Assembly: GCF_040363165.1 (NCBI RefSeq)
Contig: NZ_BSRG01000018.1
Coordinates: forward strand, 1-34,869
From: Thermus sp. LT1-2-5
GTDB taxonomy: Bacteria; Deinococcota; Deinococci; Deinococcales; Thermaceae
Direction of reading: 5' to 3'
DNA length: 34,869 nt
Part shown: in pieces, positions 23,742 through 31,142 of the stretch
How positions within the stretch are numbered: position 1 is the stretch's first letter
Layout of the letters: each line of letters starts with the position of its first letter
The notes under the pieces: model-generated
What the model was told of the DNA's origin: nothing
The model's database searches: none
The model's input: only the letters and a program-made list of their open reading frames with translations
Made by a program: the position numbers and the translations under genes

Positions 23742-24791
23742 ATGGCCTTTCTCTTCACCCCTTTAGAACTGCGCGGCGTGCGGCTCAAGAACCGCCTTGC
23801 CATGTCCCCCATGTGCCAGTACTCGGCCACGGAGGAGGGGGAGGTCACGGACTGGCACCTCCTCCACTACCCTACCCGGGCCCTGGGGGGCGTGGGGCTT
23901 GTCCTCGTGGAGGCCACCGCCGTCCTTCCCGAGGGGCGCATCAGCCCCTTCGATCTCGGGATCTGGTCGGAGGCCCACCTGCCAGGGCTAAGGGAGCTGG
24001 CCCGCCGCATCCAGGAGGCGGGGGCGGTGCCCGGCATCCAGCTGGCCCACGCCGGGCGCAAGGCGGGGGTGGCGAGGCCCTGGGAAGGGGGGAAGCCCCT
24101 GGGCTGGCGGGTGGTGGGGCCAAGCCCCATCCCCTTTGTCGAGGGGTATCCCGTGCCCGAGCCCCTGGACGAAGCGGGCATGGCGCAGGTCCTCGAGGCC
24201 TTCGTGGCGGGGGCGAGGCGGGCTTTACGGGCGGGCTTCCGGGTAGTGGAGCTCCACATGGCCCACGGCTACCTCCTCTCCTCCTTCCTCTCCCCCCTGG
24301 CCAACCGCCGCACCGACGCCTACGGGGGAAGCCGGGAAAACCGCATGCGCTTTCCCTTGGAGGTGGCGCAGGCGGTGCGGGAGGCCCTTCCCCCGGAGGT
24401 GCCCCTCTTCGTGCGGGTTTCCGCCACGGACTGGGCGGAAGGGGGCTGGGGCCTGGAGGACACCCTGGCCTTCGCCGAGCGGCTTAAGGCCCTGGGGGTG
24501 GACCTCCTGGACTGCTCCAGCGGGGGGGTGGTGCCGGGGGTGAGGATCCCGGCAGCCCCGGGCTTCCAGGTGCCCTTCGCCGACGCGGTGCGCAAGCGGG
24601 TGGGGCTCCGCACCGGGGCGGTGGGCCTCCTCACCACCCCGGAGCAGGCGGAGACCCTTCTCCAGGCGGGAAGCGCCGACCTCGTCCTCCTGGGGCGGGT
24701 GCTCCTCCGCGACCCCTACTTCCCCTTGTGGGCGGCGCAAGCCCTGGGGGAGAGGCCCGAGGTGCCGCCCCAGTACCAGCGGGCCTTCTAG
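23742..24791 (+). CDS. namA: NAD(P)H dehydrogenase, thermophilic old yellow enzyme (YqjM/NamA type)
   Basis: The FMN-bound TIM barrel reduces activated C=C bonds with NAD(P)H. MCQYSA carries Cys25, the residue that tunes FMN in the YqjM/thermophilic-like class, with Tyr27 beside it. QLAHAGRKA and [16 protein letters not shown] provide the substrate-binding His172 and His175 and proton-donor region Tyr177. [16 protein letters not shown] and [14 protein letters not shown] are further conserved segments. The 349-residue length fits. The start is leaderless (CATAAT plus 6 bases). Its stop shares CTAG with the convergent regulator gene. Confidence 0.95.
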   Translation: MAFLFTPLELRGVRLKNRLAMSPMCQYSATEEGEVTDWHLLHYPTRALGGVGLVLVEATAVLPEGRISPFDLGIWSEAHLPGLRELARRIQEAGAVPGIQLAHAGRKAGVARPWEGGKPLGWRVVGPSPIPFVEGYPVPEPLDEAGMAQVLEAFVAGARRALRAGFRVVELHMAHGYLLSSFLSPLANRRTDAYGGSRENRMRFPLEVAQAVREALPPEVPLFVRVSATDWAEGGWGLEDTLAFAERLKALGVDLLDCSSGGVVPGVRIPAAPGFQVPFADAVRKRVGLRTGAVGLLTTPEQAETLLQAGSADLVLLGRVLLRDPYFPLWAAQALGERPEVPPQYQRAF

Positions 24792-25078
24792 CCTCCTTGC
24801 AGGAGGGCCAAAAGGGCCTCCCGGTGGGCCAGGTAGGCGGCGCGCCCTTGGGGGGTGAGCCTCACCCAGGTCTTGGGCCTGCGGCCCACAAAGCCCTTCC
24901 GCACCGCCACATACCCCGCCTCCTCCAGCTTCTGCAGGTGGCTTGCCAGGTTGCCCTCGGTGAGCCCCAGGGCGTTTTTCAGCCAGGAGAACTCCACCTC
25001 TGCCCCCTCGCCCAGGCCCGCCAGGAGGGCCATGAGGCGGAGCCGGGTTTCCTGGTGGATCAAGGGGTCCAGCGCCAT
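24788..25078 (-). CDS. Winged-helix transcriptional regulator, 96 residues
   Basis: [22 protein letters not shown] then [34 protein letters not shown] then [11 protein letters not shown] is the compact winged-helix fold of the ArsR/MarR-like (HTH_34-type) group, with recognition helix [14 protein letters not shown] and wing [15 protein letters not shown]. It lacks Cys or other metal ligands. It is the last gene of a three-gene operon whose promoter contains a perfect palindrome (26049-26071), a likely binding site for this protein. ATG 25078 overlaps the end of the membrane-protein gene by 19 bases. Confidence 0.88.
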   Translation of the reverse strand: MALDPLIHQETRLRLMALLAGLGEGAEVEFSWLKNALGLTEGNLASHLQKLEEAGYVAVRKGFVGRRPKTWVRLTPQGRAAYLAHREALLALLQGG

Positions 25079-25611
25079 ACCAGCCGCACCCCCAGGAGGA
25101 AGCCCCCAAGGCCCGCAAGGGCCATGCCCCAGGCCCACCCCTCCGGGAAGAGGCGGTGGAGGAGGAGGGCAAGGAGGAAAAGCCCCAAGCCTCCCAGAAG
25201 GACCTCCCGCGTCCTCCAGAGGGCCCCGGTGAGGGCGAGGCCGAAGGCCACCAGGCTCACCAGGAAGCTTTGCCCCTCGAGGCCCCGCGGGGGGAGGAGG
25301 AAGGCCCAGTGCAGGAGGTAGAAGAGGGTAAGGAGCCCCCAAAGGGCGAAGGTGAGGAGGCCTCCTTCGCTTCGCACCGCCTCCTTCTGCCTAAACCCCA
25401 GGTAGAAGGTAAGGAGGGTGGCGAGGGGGGTGGTGAGGGCGAAGAAGGGCCCGGCCCAGGCAGGGTGCAGGGCCTGGAGGAGGTAGCCCAGGGCCCAGAC
25501 CCCGCCCCAAAGGACCAGGTACCACCCCCCGAGGAGGGCGACCCGGAGCCGCACCTCCCGTTCGCTGGCCCGGGCCACCTCGAGGAGGTGCCGCGCCTCT
25601 TCCCGCCTCAT
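25060..25611 (-). CDS. Hypothetical multi-helix membrane protein, 183 residues
   Basis: A charged N-terminus (MRREEARHLLEVARASEREVRLR) precedes about five membrane helices (for example LLGGWYLVLWGGVWALGYLLQ, FFALTTPLATLLTFYLGF, GLLTFALWGLLTLFYLLHW). No catalytic motif is evident. ATG 25611 overlaps the stop of the upstream barrel-like gene (ATGA) and has GGAGG before it. The pairing of a small winged-helix regulator with a membrane protein of this type is common in bacteria. The membrane partner may sense a signal or modulate the regulator, but this is inference. Confidence 0.82.
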   Translation of the reverse strand: MRREEARHLLEVARASEREVRLRVALLGGWYLVLWGGVWALGYLLQALHPAWAGPFFALTTPLATLLTFYLGFRQKEAVRSEGGLLTFALWGLLTLFYLLHWAFLLPPRGLEGQSFLVSLVAFGLALTGALWRTREVLLGGLGLFLLALLLHRLFPEGWAWGMALAGLGGFLLGVRLVWRWTP

Positions 25612-26033
25612 GGCCGCCCTCCTCCCAAAAGGAGCCTCAGGTAGAACCCCCCGGGGAAGGCGGGGGAGTAGGCGTACCCCACCCCAAGCCCCACCGCCCA
25701 GCCGCCCTCCAAGCCCAGGAAGCGGAAGGCCCGCACCCCCAGGTCTAGGAGGAACCCGCCCTGTGGGCCCGCCTCCCCGCCCCCTAGGCCCAGGCCGGGC
25801 AGGAGGTAAAAGCCCTCTCCCAGGGAAAGCCAAGGCCCCACCACCAAGGCGCCTCCCCTGCCCCCGGGCCCCCCCCAGGACTCCCCGCCCAGGGCCAGGC
25901 CGTGGAAGGTGCCGAAGCCCCCGCCCCCTCCTTGGAACCCGCCCTGGTAGCCCAGGAAGCCGTAGCCCAAGGAACCCGCCAGGGCCGGGGCGCCTAGGGC
26001 CAGTAGCGCTAAGGCCAGCACCGCCTGTCGCAC
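25608..26033 (-). CDS. Secreted glycine-rich beta-barrel-like protein, 141 residues
   Basis: The signal peptide MRQAVLALALLALGAPALAG has a clean cleavage site. The mature part is Gly-rich with alternating hydrophobic strands (ALVVGPWLSLGEGFYLLPGLGLGG, GGFLLDLGVRAFRFLGLEGGW) and ends with aromatic residues (YAYSPAFPGGFYLRLLLGGG), resembling small outer-membrane barrel proteins. GTG 26033 has AGGAGG 5 bases upstream. It is the first gene of the operon with the membrane protein and the winged-helix regulator. Function unknown. Confidence 0.75.
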   Translation of the reverse strand: MRQAVLALALLALGAPALAGSLGYGFLGYQGGFQGGGGGFGTFHGLALGGESWGGPGGRGGALVVGPWLSLGEGFYLLPGLGLGGGEAGPQGGFLLDLGVRAFRFLGLEGGWAVGLGVGYAYSPAFPGGFYLRLLLGGGRP

Positions 26034-26048
26034 GGTTTCCTCCTACAA

Positions 26049-26081
26049 AATACTTTGTAGCGCAAAGTATTGGCCCGTCAA
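26049..26081 (-). promoter_or_regulatory. Promoter with perfect 9-base palindrome, candidate operator
   Basis: AATACTTTG (26049-26057) and CAAAGTATT (26063-26071) form a perfect inverted repeat with a 5-base centre. TTGACG (26081-26076, 5/6) is the -35, and TACAAA (26059-26054) the likely -10 with a 16-base spacer. The palindrome covers the -10 and much of the spacer, ideal for repression. The local A/T richness stands out in GC-rich DNA. Confidence 0.65.
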
Positions 26082-26099
26082 GGGGCGCGGGGGTTTGGG

Positions 26100-26105
26100 T
26101 AGACT
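26100..26105 (+). promoter_or_regulatory. -10 element of the quinone oxidoreductase gene (leaderless)
   Basis: TAGACT is followed by six bases (AGGCCC) and ATG 26112. No ribosome binding site fits. The palindromic operator of the divergent operon lies about 30 bases upstream, so a repressor bound there could also influence this gene. Confidence 0.45.
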
Positions 26106-26111
26106 AGGCCC

Positions 26112-27071
26112 ATGCGGGCGATCCGGGTACACGAGGTGGGCGGGCCGGAGGTGCTTCGGCTGGAGGAGCTCCCCACGCCCGAGCCGGGGCCAGGGGAGGT
26201 TCTCGTCCGTTTGGAGGCCATCGGGGTCAACTACATCGACACCTACAAGCGGAGGGGCCTCTACCCCATGCCCCTCCCCTTCACCCTGGGGGAGGAGGGG
26301 GCGGGGGTGGTGGAGCGGGTGGGGGAAGGGGTTTTGGGGGTGCGCCCCGGGGACCGGGTGGCCTTCGCCAACGTGCAAGGGGCCTACGCCCAGTACCAGC
26401 TGGTCCCCGCCGAGCGCCTGGTCCCCATCCCCGAGGGGCTTAGCCCCAAGCTGGCGGCGGCGGTCCTCCTCCAGGGGATGACGGTGCACTACCTCCTGAA
26501 GAGCACCTACCCCGTGGGCCCCGGGACCCAGGTCCTGGTGCACGCCGCCGCAGGGGGTGTGGGCACCCTGCTCGTCCAGTGGGCCAAGCGCCTGGGGGCC
26601 ACGGTCTACGCCACGGCCAGCACCGAGGAGAAGCGGGCCTTGGCCCGCTCCTTGGGGGCGGACTACGCCCTCCCCTACGAGGGCTTCGCCGAGGCGGTGA
26701 AGGCGCTTTCCGGGGGCGGGGTGGACGTGGTCTACGACGGGGTGGGGCAGGCCACCTTTTTGGGGAGCCTCGAGGCCCTGCGGCCCCGGGGCTACCTGGT
26801 CCTCTTCGGCCAGTCCTCCGGGCCCGTGCCTCCCCAAGACCCTCAGATCCTGAACCGCAAGGGCAGCCTCTTCCTCACCCGCCCCACCCTCCACCACTAC
26901 ACGGCGAGCCGTAAGGAGCTCCTTTGGCGGGCGGGGGAGGTCTTCCAGGCGGTGCGGGAAGGGTGGCTTAGGGTCCTCATCGGGGCCGAGTTTCCCCTGG
27001 AAAAGGCCAAGGAGGCCCACGAGGCCCTGGAGGGGCGCAGGACCACGGGCAAGGTCCTCCTAATCCCCTAG
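26112..27071 (+). CDS. qor: NADPH:quinone oxidoreductase (zeta-crystallin type)
   Basis: MRAIRVHEVGGPEVLRLEELP begins the GroES-like domain. GVNYIDTYKRRGLYP and the QGMTVHYLL segment are diagnostic of zeta-crystallin/QOR, and VLVHAAAGGVGTLLVQWAKRLGA is the NADPH-binding Rossmann motif. The zinc ligands of alcohol dehydrogenases are absent, as expected. The 319-residue enzyme reduces quinones by one electron. The start is leaderless. The 3' end overlaps the convergent sugar kinase gene by 12 bases. Confidence 0.94.
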   Translation: MRAIRVHEVGGPEVLRLEELPTPEPGPGEVLVRLEAIGVNYIDTYKRRGLYPMPLPFTLGEEGAGVVERVGEGVLGVRPGDRVAFANVQGAYAQYQLVPAERLVPIPEGLSPKLAAAVLLQGMTVHYLLKSTYPVGPGTQVLVHAAAGGVGTLLVQWAKRLGATVYATASTEEKRALARSLGADYALPYEGFAEAVKALSGGGVDVVYDGVGQATFLGSLEALRPRGYLVLFGQSSGPVPPQDPQILNRKGSLFLTRPTLHHYTASRKELLWRAGEVFQAVREGWLRVLIGAEFPLEKAKEAHEALEGRRTTGKVLLIP

Positions 27072-27968
27072 GAAACGGGCCTTCCAGGCCTTTAGGCCCT
27101 CTTCCGGGAGGTAAGCCCCCCGCACGCTGCAGGCCAGGGCGGCCAGGGCCGCCGCCCCCTTTAGGCTTTCCTCCAGGTCTTCCCGGCTTAGCCCCGGCAG
27201 GCTCGCCTTGGTGTAGCCTTTCCGCAGGAGGAGGGCAAGAAGCCCCGCCGTGAAGCTATCCCCCGCCCCCACGGTGTCCGCTACCGTCACCGCCTCCGCC
27301 TCCACCCGCACCGCCTCTTCCCCCAGGAAGGCCAGGGCACCCTCCTTCCCCAGGGTGAGGACCTTGAGGGGCGGGGGAAGCCTGCGCACCGCCTCCACGG
27401 GGCCTTCCGGGAAGAGGAGGGCGGCGTCTTCCAGGGATAGCTTCAGGAGGTCTACCCGTTCCAGGTAGGCCCCGATGCGCCCCCGTTCCTCCTCCGAGGG
27501 GGGGTGGCGCAGGTTGGGGTCATAGGAGAGGAGGGCCCCTTCCCCCTCCGCCTCCGCCAGGAGGGCTAAGACCCCTTCCGCCGTGCGCGCCTCCAGGGCG
27601 AAAAGGGAGCCGAAGTGGAAGGCCTTGGCCCCTTGTAAGGCCCTTGACTCGAGGCGGAAGGGCGCTTGGAAGGGGCGGTGGAAGCTATACAGGGCGTTTC
27701 CTCCCTCGTCCAGGCGCACCAAGGCCAGGGGCATGGGGGCGGGGTGGCGCATGAGCCGGGTTTCCAAGCCCCGCCGCCCCATCTCCTCCTCGCTCCAGGC
27801 GGAAAGCCAGTCCTCCCCCACCTCGGAGAGGAAGCGCACGGGGAAGCCCAGGCGGGCCAGGGTGGTGGCGGTGTTCAGCACCGAACCCCCCAGGACCCCG
27901 GTGAAGCGCAAGGGGTCTTCCCCTTCCAGGATGAGGTCCACCAGGACCTCGCCGCACAGGGCCAGCAT
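27060..27968 (-). CDS. PfkB-family carbohydrate kinase (fructokinase-like)
   Basis: GEVLVDLI, LGGSVLNTATTLARLG (sugar-binding loop), LSYDPNLR and the ATP-site motif TVADTVGAGDSFTAGLLALLL with catalytic Asp mark the ribokinase/PfkB superfamily. The 302-residue length and DPNLR motif fit fructokinase-like enzymes; the actual sugar is not determined. ATG 27968 is preceded by CATAAT and 6 bases (leaderless). It is divergent from the AOR gene. Confidence 0.92.
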   Translation of the reverse strand: MLALCGEVLVDLILEGEDPLRFTGVLGGSVLNTATTLARLGFPVRFLSEVGEDWLSAWSEEEMGRRGLETRLMRHPAPMPLALVRLDEGGNALYSFHRPFQAPFRLESRALQGAKAFHFGSLFALEARTAEGVLALLAEAEGEGALLSYDPNLRHPPSEEERGRIGAYLERVDLLKLSLEDAALLFPEGPVEAVRRLPPPLKVLTLGKEGALAFLGEEAVRVEAEAVTVADTVGAGDSFTAGLLALLLRKGYTKASLPGLSREDLEESLKGAAALAALACSVRGAYLPEEGLKAWKARFLGD

Positions 27969-27974
27969 GGGTCC

Positions 27975-27980
27975 ATTATG
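27975..27980 (-). promoter_or_regulatory. -10 element of the sugar kinase gene (leaderless)
   Basis: CATAAT on the minus strand is followed by GGACCC and ATG 27968. It lies back to back with the AOR promoter about 15 bases away. Confidence 0.45.
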
Positions 27981-27991
27981 CCCGGATGCGC

Positions 27992-28022
27992 TTCACATTC
28001 TTTGAGGGAAAGGTGGTATAAT
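27992..28022 (+). promoter_or_regulatory. Promoter of the AOR-type oxidoreductase gene
   Basis: TTCACA (27992-27997, 5/6) and perfect TATAAT (28017-28022) are separated by 19 bases. Transcription would start near 28029, giving a leader of about 70 bases that ends with the ribosome binding site GAGGAGGTG (28086-28094). The long leader contrasts with the leaderless neighbours. Confidence 0.55.
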
Positions 28023-28099
28023 CCACCCCGAAACCAGGGCAACCCCGCGCGGTCTTCATGGCGCCCTTTGTGATTTATCCCGCCCAGAGGAGGTGCAGG

Positions 28100-29926
28100 A
28101 TGCTTGGAGGATATGCCCACAGGATCGCCCGTATCGACCTCACCAGCGGTAAGGTGGAGTACTTCGCCCCCGACCCCAAGGACCTGGAGATGTACGTGGG
28201 GGGGCGGGGCCTTGGGGTGAAGTACGTGTTTGAAAACGGCCCCCAGGTGGACCCTTTGGGTCCGGAAAACCTCCTCGCCATCATGAACGGCCCCCTTTCC
28301 GGTACCCGGGCCAAGATGTCGGGGCGGCTCGCCGTGGTCACCAAGAGCCCCCTCACCGGCACGGTTACCGACAGCCACATGGGGGGTTGGACCGCCGCCA
28401 AGCTGAAGTGGGCCGGGTTCGACGGCCTCCTCATCCAGGGGGCCTCGGACAAACCCGTCTACCTCTTGGTCAAGGACGGGGAGGTTTCCATCCATGACGC
28501 TTCCGACCTTTGGGGCAAGACCACCCACGAGGTCCACCGGATCCTCCGCGAGCGGCACGGGGAGGAGGCGGACGTGATGGCCATCGGCCCCGCCGGAGAG
28601 AACCGGGTGCGCTTCGCCAACTGGATCAACAACGACGAGCGGGCGGCGGGCCGCGGGGGTACCGGGGCGGTGGCGGGGAGCAAACGGCTCAAGGCCATCG
28701 TGGTGGTGGGGAAGCAGGACCACATGCCCCAGCCCAAGGACCCCGAGCTGTGGCGGGAGGCGGACCGGTTGGCGTCCGCCACCATCAACGACCCCAAGAA
28801 CGTCACCGCCCCCAAGAAAGGTGGGCTTTCCCTCTACGGCACCAACGTCCTCATGAACATCACCAACGTCATGGGGGCCTTGCCCACCTTTAACGCCCAG
28901 CACACCTGCATCGAGGGGGTTCAGACCATCTCCGGGGAGTACATCCGGGAGCACCGCCTCATCAAGGACAACACCTGCCACGCCTGCCCCGTGGCCTGCA
29001 AGAAGATGGTGGAGGTCCACGTCAATGGCAAGACCATCCGTTTTGAGTCCTACGAGTACGAGTCCGCCTGGGCCTTGGGGGCGCACTCGGGCCACACGGA
29101 CACCGACTGGACCGGCTACGCCATCTACCTCTGCAACGCCTACGGCATGGACACCATCGAGGCTGGCAACGCCATCGCCGTGCTCATGGAGGCCACGGAG
29201 AAGGGTTACTACCAGGGCAAAGACGGGATCCGCTTCGGGGATAAGGAGGGGGAGATCCGCATCCTGCAGGCCATCGCCCTCCGCCAAGGGGTGGGGGATA
29301 TGCTGGCGGAGGGCCCTGCCCGCTTCGCCAAGGCCATCGGCCACCCGGAGATCTCCTTGGAGGTGAAGGGCCAGTCCATCCCCGCCTACGATCCCCGGGG
29401 CCTCAAGGGCATGGGCATCGCCTACGCCACCTCCAACCGCGGGGCCTGCCACCTTAGGGCCTACACCCCCGCCTCGGAGATCCTGGGCGTGCCCTACAAG
29501 ACCGACCCCCTGGCCTGGGAGGGCAAGGGCAAGCTCACCAAGCTCTTCCAAGACCTCTCCGCCTTTACCGACTCCTTGGACCTGTGCAAGTTCAGCCAGT
29601 TCGCCGAGGGGCCCGAGGAGTACGCCAAGCAGCTTGCCGCCTACTGGGGCCGCCCCGTGTCCCCGGAGGAGATCCTTCGGATCGGCGAGCGCATCTACAA
29701 CCTGGAGCGCTACTACAACAACCTGGCGGGCTGGGCCGAGGGCTCGGACTACCTGCCCAAGCGCTTCTTGGAGGAGCCTTCCGACTGCGCTGGCTCCAAG
29801 GGGCAACGCACGGAGCTGGACCTCATGCTGGAGGAGTACTACCGGGAGCGGGGCTGGGAACGGGGGGTGGTGCCCCCGGCCAAGCTGGCCGAGCTCGGCA
29901 TCCTCTCCCAGGCGGCGGACGACTAG
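28100..29926 (+). CDS. Aldehyde:ferredoxin oxidoreductase family protein (tungstopterin enzyme)
   Basis: The 608-residue protein oxidises aldehydes to acids with ferredoxin, using a bis-pterin W (or Mo) cofactor and one [4Fe-4S] cluster. Cluster ligands are C293, C296 and C300 (TCHACPVACKK) and C496 (LDLCKFSQF). N-terminal IARIDLTSGKVEYF and YVGGRGLGVKY, then GPLSGTRAKMSGR, GPAGENRVRFA and YDPRGLKGMGIAYATSNRGACHL are pterin-binding segments of the AOR family. ATG 28100 is chosen over 28058 because of the strong ribosome binding site and the family start MLGGYAHRIARIDL. A terminator follows, then a MoaD-like gene. The substrate is not known; some AOR-family members act on other reductions. Confidence 0.96.
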   Translation: MLGGYAHRIARIDLTSGKVEYFAPDPKDLEMYVGGRGLGVKYVFENGPQVDPLGPENLLAIMNGPLSGTRAKMSGRLAVVTKSPLTGTVTDSHMGGWTAAKLKWAGFDGLLIQGASDKPVYLLVKDGEVSIHDASDLWGKTTHEVHRILRERHGEEADVMAIGPAGENRVRFANWINNDERAAGRGGTGAVAGSKRLKAIVVVGKQDHMPQPKDPELWREADRLASATINDPKNVTAPKKGGLSLYGTNVLMNITNVMGALPTFNAQHTCIEGVQTISGEYIREHRLIKDNTCHACPVACKKMVEVHVNGKTIRFESYEYESAWALGAHSGHTDTDWTGYAIYLCNAYGMDTIEAGNAIAVLMEATEKGYYQGKDGIRFGDKEGEIRILQAIALRQGVGDMLAEGPARFAKAIGHPEISLEVKGQSIPAYDPRGLKGMGIAYATSNRGACHLRAYTPASEILGVPYKTDPLAWEGKGKLTKLFQDLSAFTDSLDLCKFSQFAEGPEEYAKQLAAYWGRPVSPEEILRIGERIYNLERYYNNLAGWAEGSDYLPKRFLEEPSDCAGSKGQRTELDLMLEEYYRERGWERGVVPPAKLAELGILSQAADD

Positions 29927-29940
29927 GCTTCCGGGTAGGG

Positions 29941-29967
29941 CCCCGGCCCCCATGGGGGCCGGGGTTT
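29941..29967 (+). terminator. Intrinsic terminator after the AOR gene
   Basis: A perfect 24-base palindrome (29941-29964) has 10-base G/C arms CCCCGGCCCC / GGGGCCGGGG around CATG, and TTT follows. The T-run is short, so termination may be partial, allowing read-through into the MoaD-like gene. The next gene's -10 (TAAACT, 29967-29972) abuts it. Confidence 0.7.
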
Positions 29968-29972
29968 AAACT
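29967..29972 (+). promoter_or_regulatory. -10 element of the MoaD-fusion gene (leaderless)
   Basis: TAAACT is followed by GTCCCT and ATG 29979. It begins in the T-run of the AOR terminator, so terminator and promoter overlap. Confidence 0.45.
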
Positions 29973-29978
29973 GTCCCT

Positions 29979-30488
29979 ATGCCCAAGGTGAACCTTTACG
30001 CCACCTTTCGCGACCTCACCGGGAAGAGCCACCTGGAGGTGGAGGGGCGGACCGTGGGGGAGGTGCTGGCGAACCTGGTCCAGGCCTACCCCAAGCTCAA
30101 GGAGGAACTCTTTGAAGGGGAGGCCTTGGCGGAGCGGGTTTCGGTCTTTTTGGAGGGGCGGGATGTGCGGTACCTGGAGGGCCTTTCCACCCCCTTGGCC
30201 CCGGAGGCTACCTTGGACCTGTTTCCTCCTGTGGCGGGGGGAGCCCTCGAGGCCACCTTCGGGGCGCTCCCCCCTTGGCTTCTAGAGGAGTACCTGGTCT
30301 CCTGGGGCGGGAAGAAGTTGGAGGAAGGCCGCTACGCCCTCCCCGGGGCCATGGTCCGCTTCGCCGAGGCCGAGCCCTTAAGGGTGGGAAGCCTCAGCGT
30401 CCCCCAGCTTCGGGTGGAGGTGGAAGGGGAGGAGGCGGAGGCTTGGTTTAACCGCATCGCCTTCGCCGCAAGCCGCGGGGGGGGCTAG
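29979..30488 (+). CDS. MoaD-like ubiquitin-fold domain fused to a C-terminal domain, 169 residues
   Basis: Residues 1-88 are a MoaD/ThiS sulfur-carrier fold: VNLYATFRDLTGK, TVGEVLANLVQAYP, VFLEGRDVRYLEGLSTPLAPEATLDLFPPVAGG. Free MoaD ends with Gly-Gly, which is adenylated and thiolated for pterin dithiolene synthesis. Here GG (87-88) is followed by about 80 more residues (resembling the DUF1952-type MoaD-related C-terminal domain known in Thermus). Either proteolysis exposes the GG, or the protein has another role such as AOR-specific cofactor handling. It directly follows the AOR gene. The start is leaderless (TAAACT plus 6 bases) at ATG 29979. The end shares CTAG with the convergent gene. 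Confidence 0.88.
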   Translation: MPKVNLYATFRDLTGKSHLEVEGRTVGEVLANLVQAYPKLKEELFEGEALAERVSVFLEGRDVRYLEGLSTPLAPEATLDLFPPVAGGALEATFGALPPWLLEEYLVSWGGKKLEEGRYALPGAMVRFAEAEPLRVGSLSVPQLRVEVEGEEAEAWFNRIAFAASRGGG

Positions 30489-31114
30489 AGGCTAAGGAGG
30501 GCGTAACCCTGAGCGTGGACCACCTCTACCCCCAAGGGGGTGCGGTAGCCCCTCAAAGGGCTTGCCCCCAGGAGGGGGGTGTGGCCGTGGACGTGGAGCC
30601 GGGGGCGGAAGAGGCGGTGGAAGAGGAGGAACGCCCCCGCCCCTCGGTGGGCGAAGTCCTCCCCCGCCGTGGGTCCCGGGGGCGGGGCGTGGGTGAGGAG
30701 GACATCCACCCCGTGCCCTTTAAGAAGCCGCCTGGGCAGAAGAAAAAGGGGCTTTAGGGCCAGGCGGAAAAGCTCCGTTTCCCCAAGCTGCCCTTCCCCT
30801 TCCCGGTAGCGGGGCACCCCGCCGATGCCGTAGAAGAGAAGGCCCCCGTGGCGAAAGAGCCGTCCGTGGAGGTTCACCACGCCCCCGGGGCGCTTTTTCC
30901 CCTCCGCTTCCCATACCCACTCCTCCCCGTGGTTGCCGGGGACGAAGAGCACGGGCACCGCCACCTTGGTGGCCACGTACTCCAGGTAGGTCCCCGGCAA
31001 GTCCCCCGCGGCCAGGACCAGGTCGAAGGGGGGAAGGTTGTTGGGGAAGCGGGGGGAGTGGATGTGGGGGTGGACCTGGTCGGCGAGGAGAAGGAGGCGC
31101 ACGCTCCTTTTCAT
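30485..31114 (-). CDS. Calcineurin-like metallophosphoesterase, 209 residues
   Basis: Metallophosphoesterase motifs are in order: LLLADQVHPHI (first motif, usual DxH read as DQVH), VLAAGDLPG, PVLFVPGNHGEE, LLTHAPPPG and LHVHGHTP. They bind a two-metal centre that hydrolyses phosphomono- or diesters. ATG 31114 is 28 bases from the divergent deacetylase-like gene. The substrate is unknown. The spacing in the first motif differs from standard DxH, which may alter metal binding. Confidence 0.88.
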   Translation of the reverse strand: MKRSVRLLLLADQVHPHIHSPRFPNNLPPFDLVLAAGDLPGTYLEYVATKVAVPVLFVPGNHGEEWVWEAEGKKRPGGVVNLHGRLFRHGGLLFYGIGGVPRYREGEGQLGETELFRLALKPLFLLPRRLLKGHGVDVLLTHAPPPGPTAGEDFAHRGAGAFLLFHRLFRPRLHVHGHTPLLGASPLRGYRTPLGVEVVHAQGYALLSL

Positions 31115-31142
31115 TCTGGCAAAAAGGCGCCAGGATAAGGGC

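Noticed and set aside
28023..28099. Molybdenum/tungsten cofactor riboswitch in the AOR leader
   Set aside because: The leader is about 70 bases, shorter than known Moco/Tuco riboswitches, and I see no matching multi-stem layout.
27875..29953. 692-residue open frame antisense to the AOR gene
   Set aside because: His/Gly/Val-rich composition without domains; a shadow of third-position G/C in a strongly supported AOR gene.
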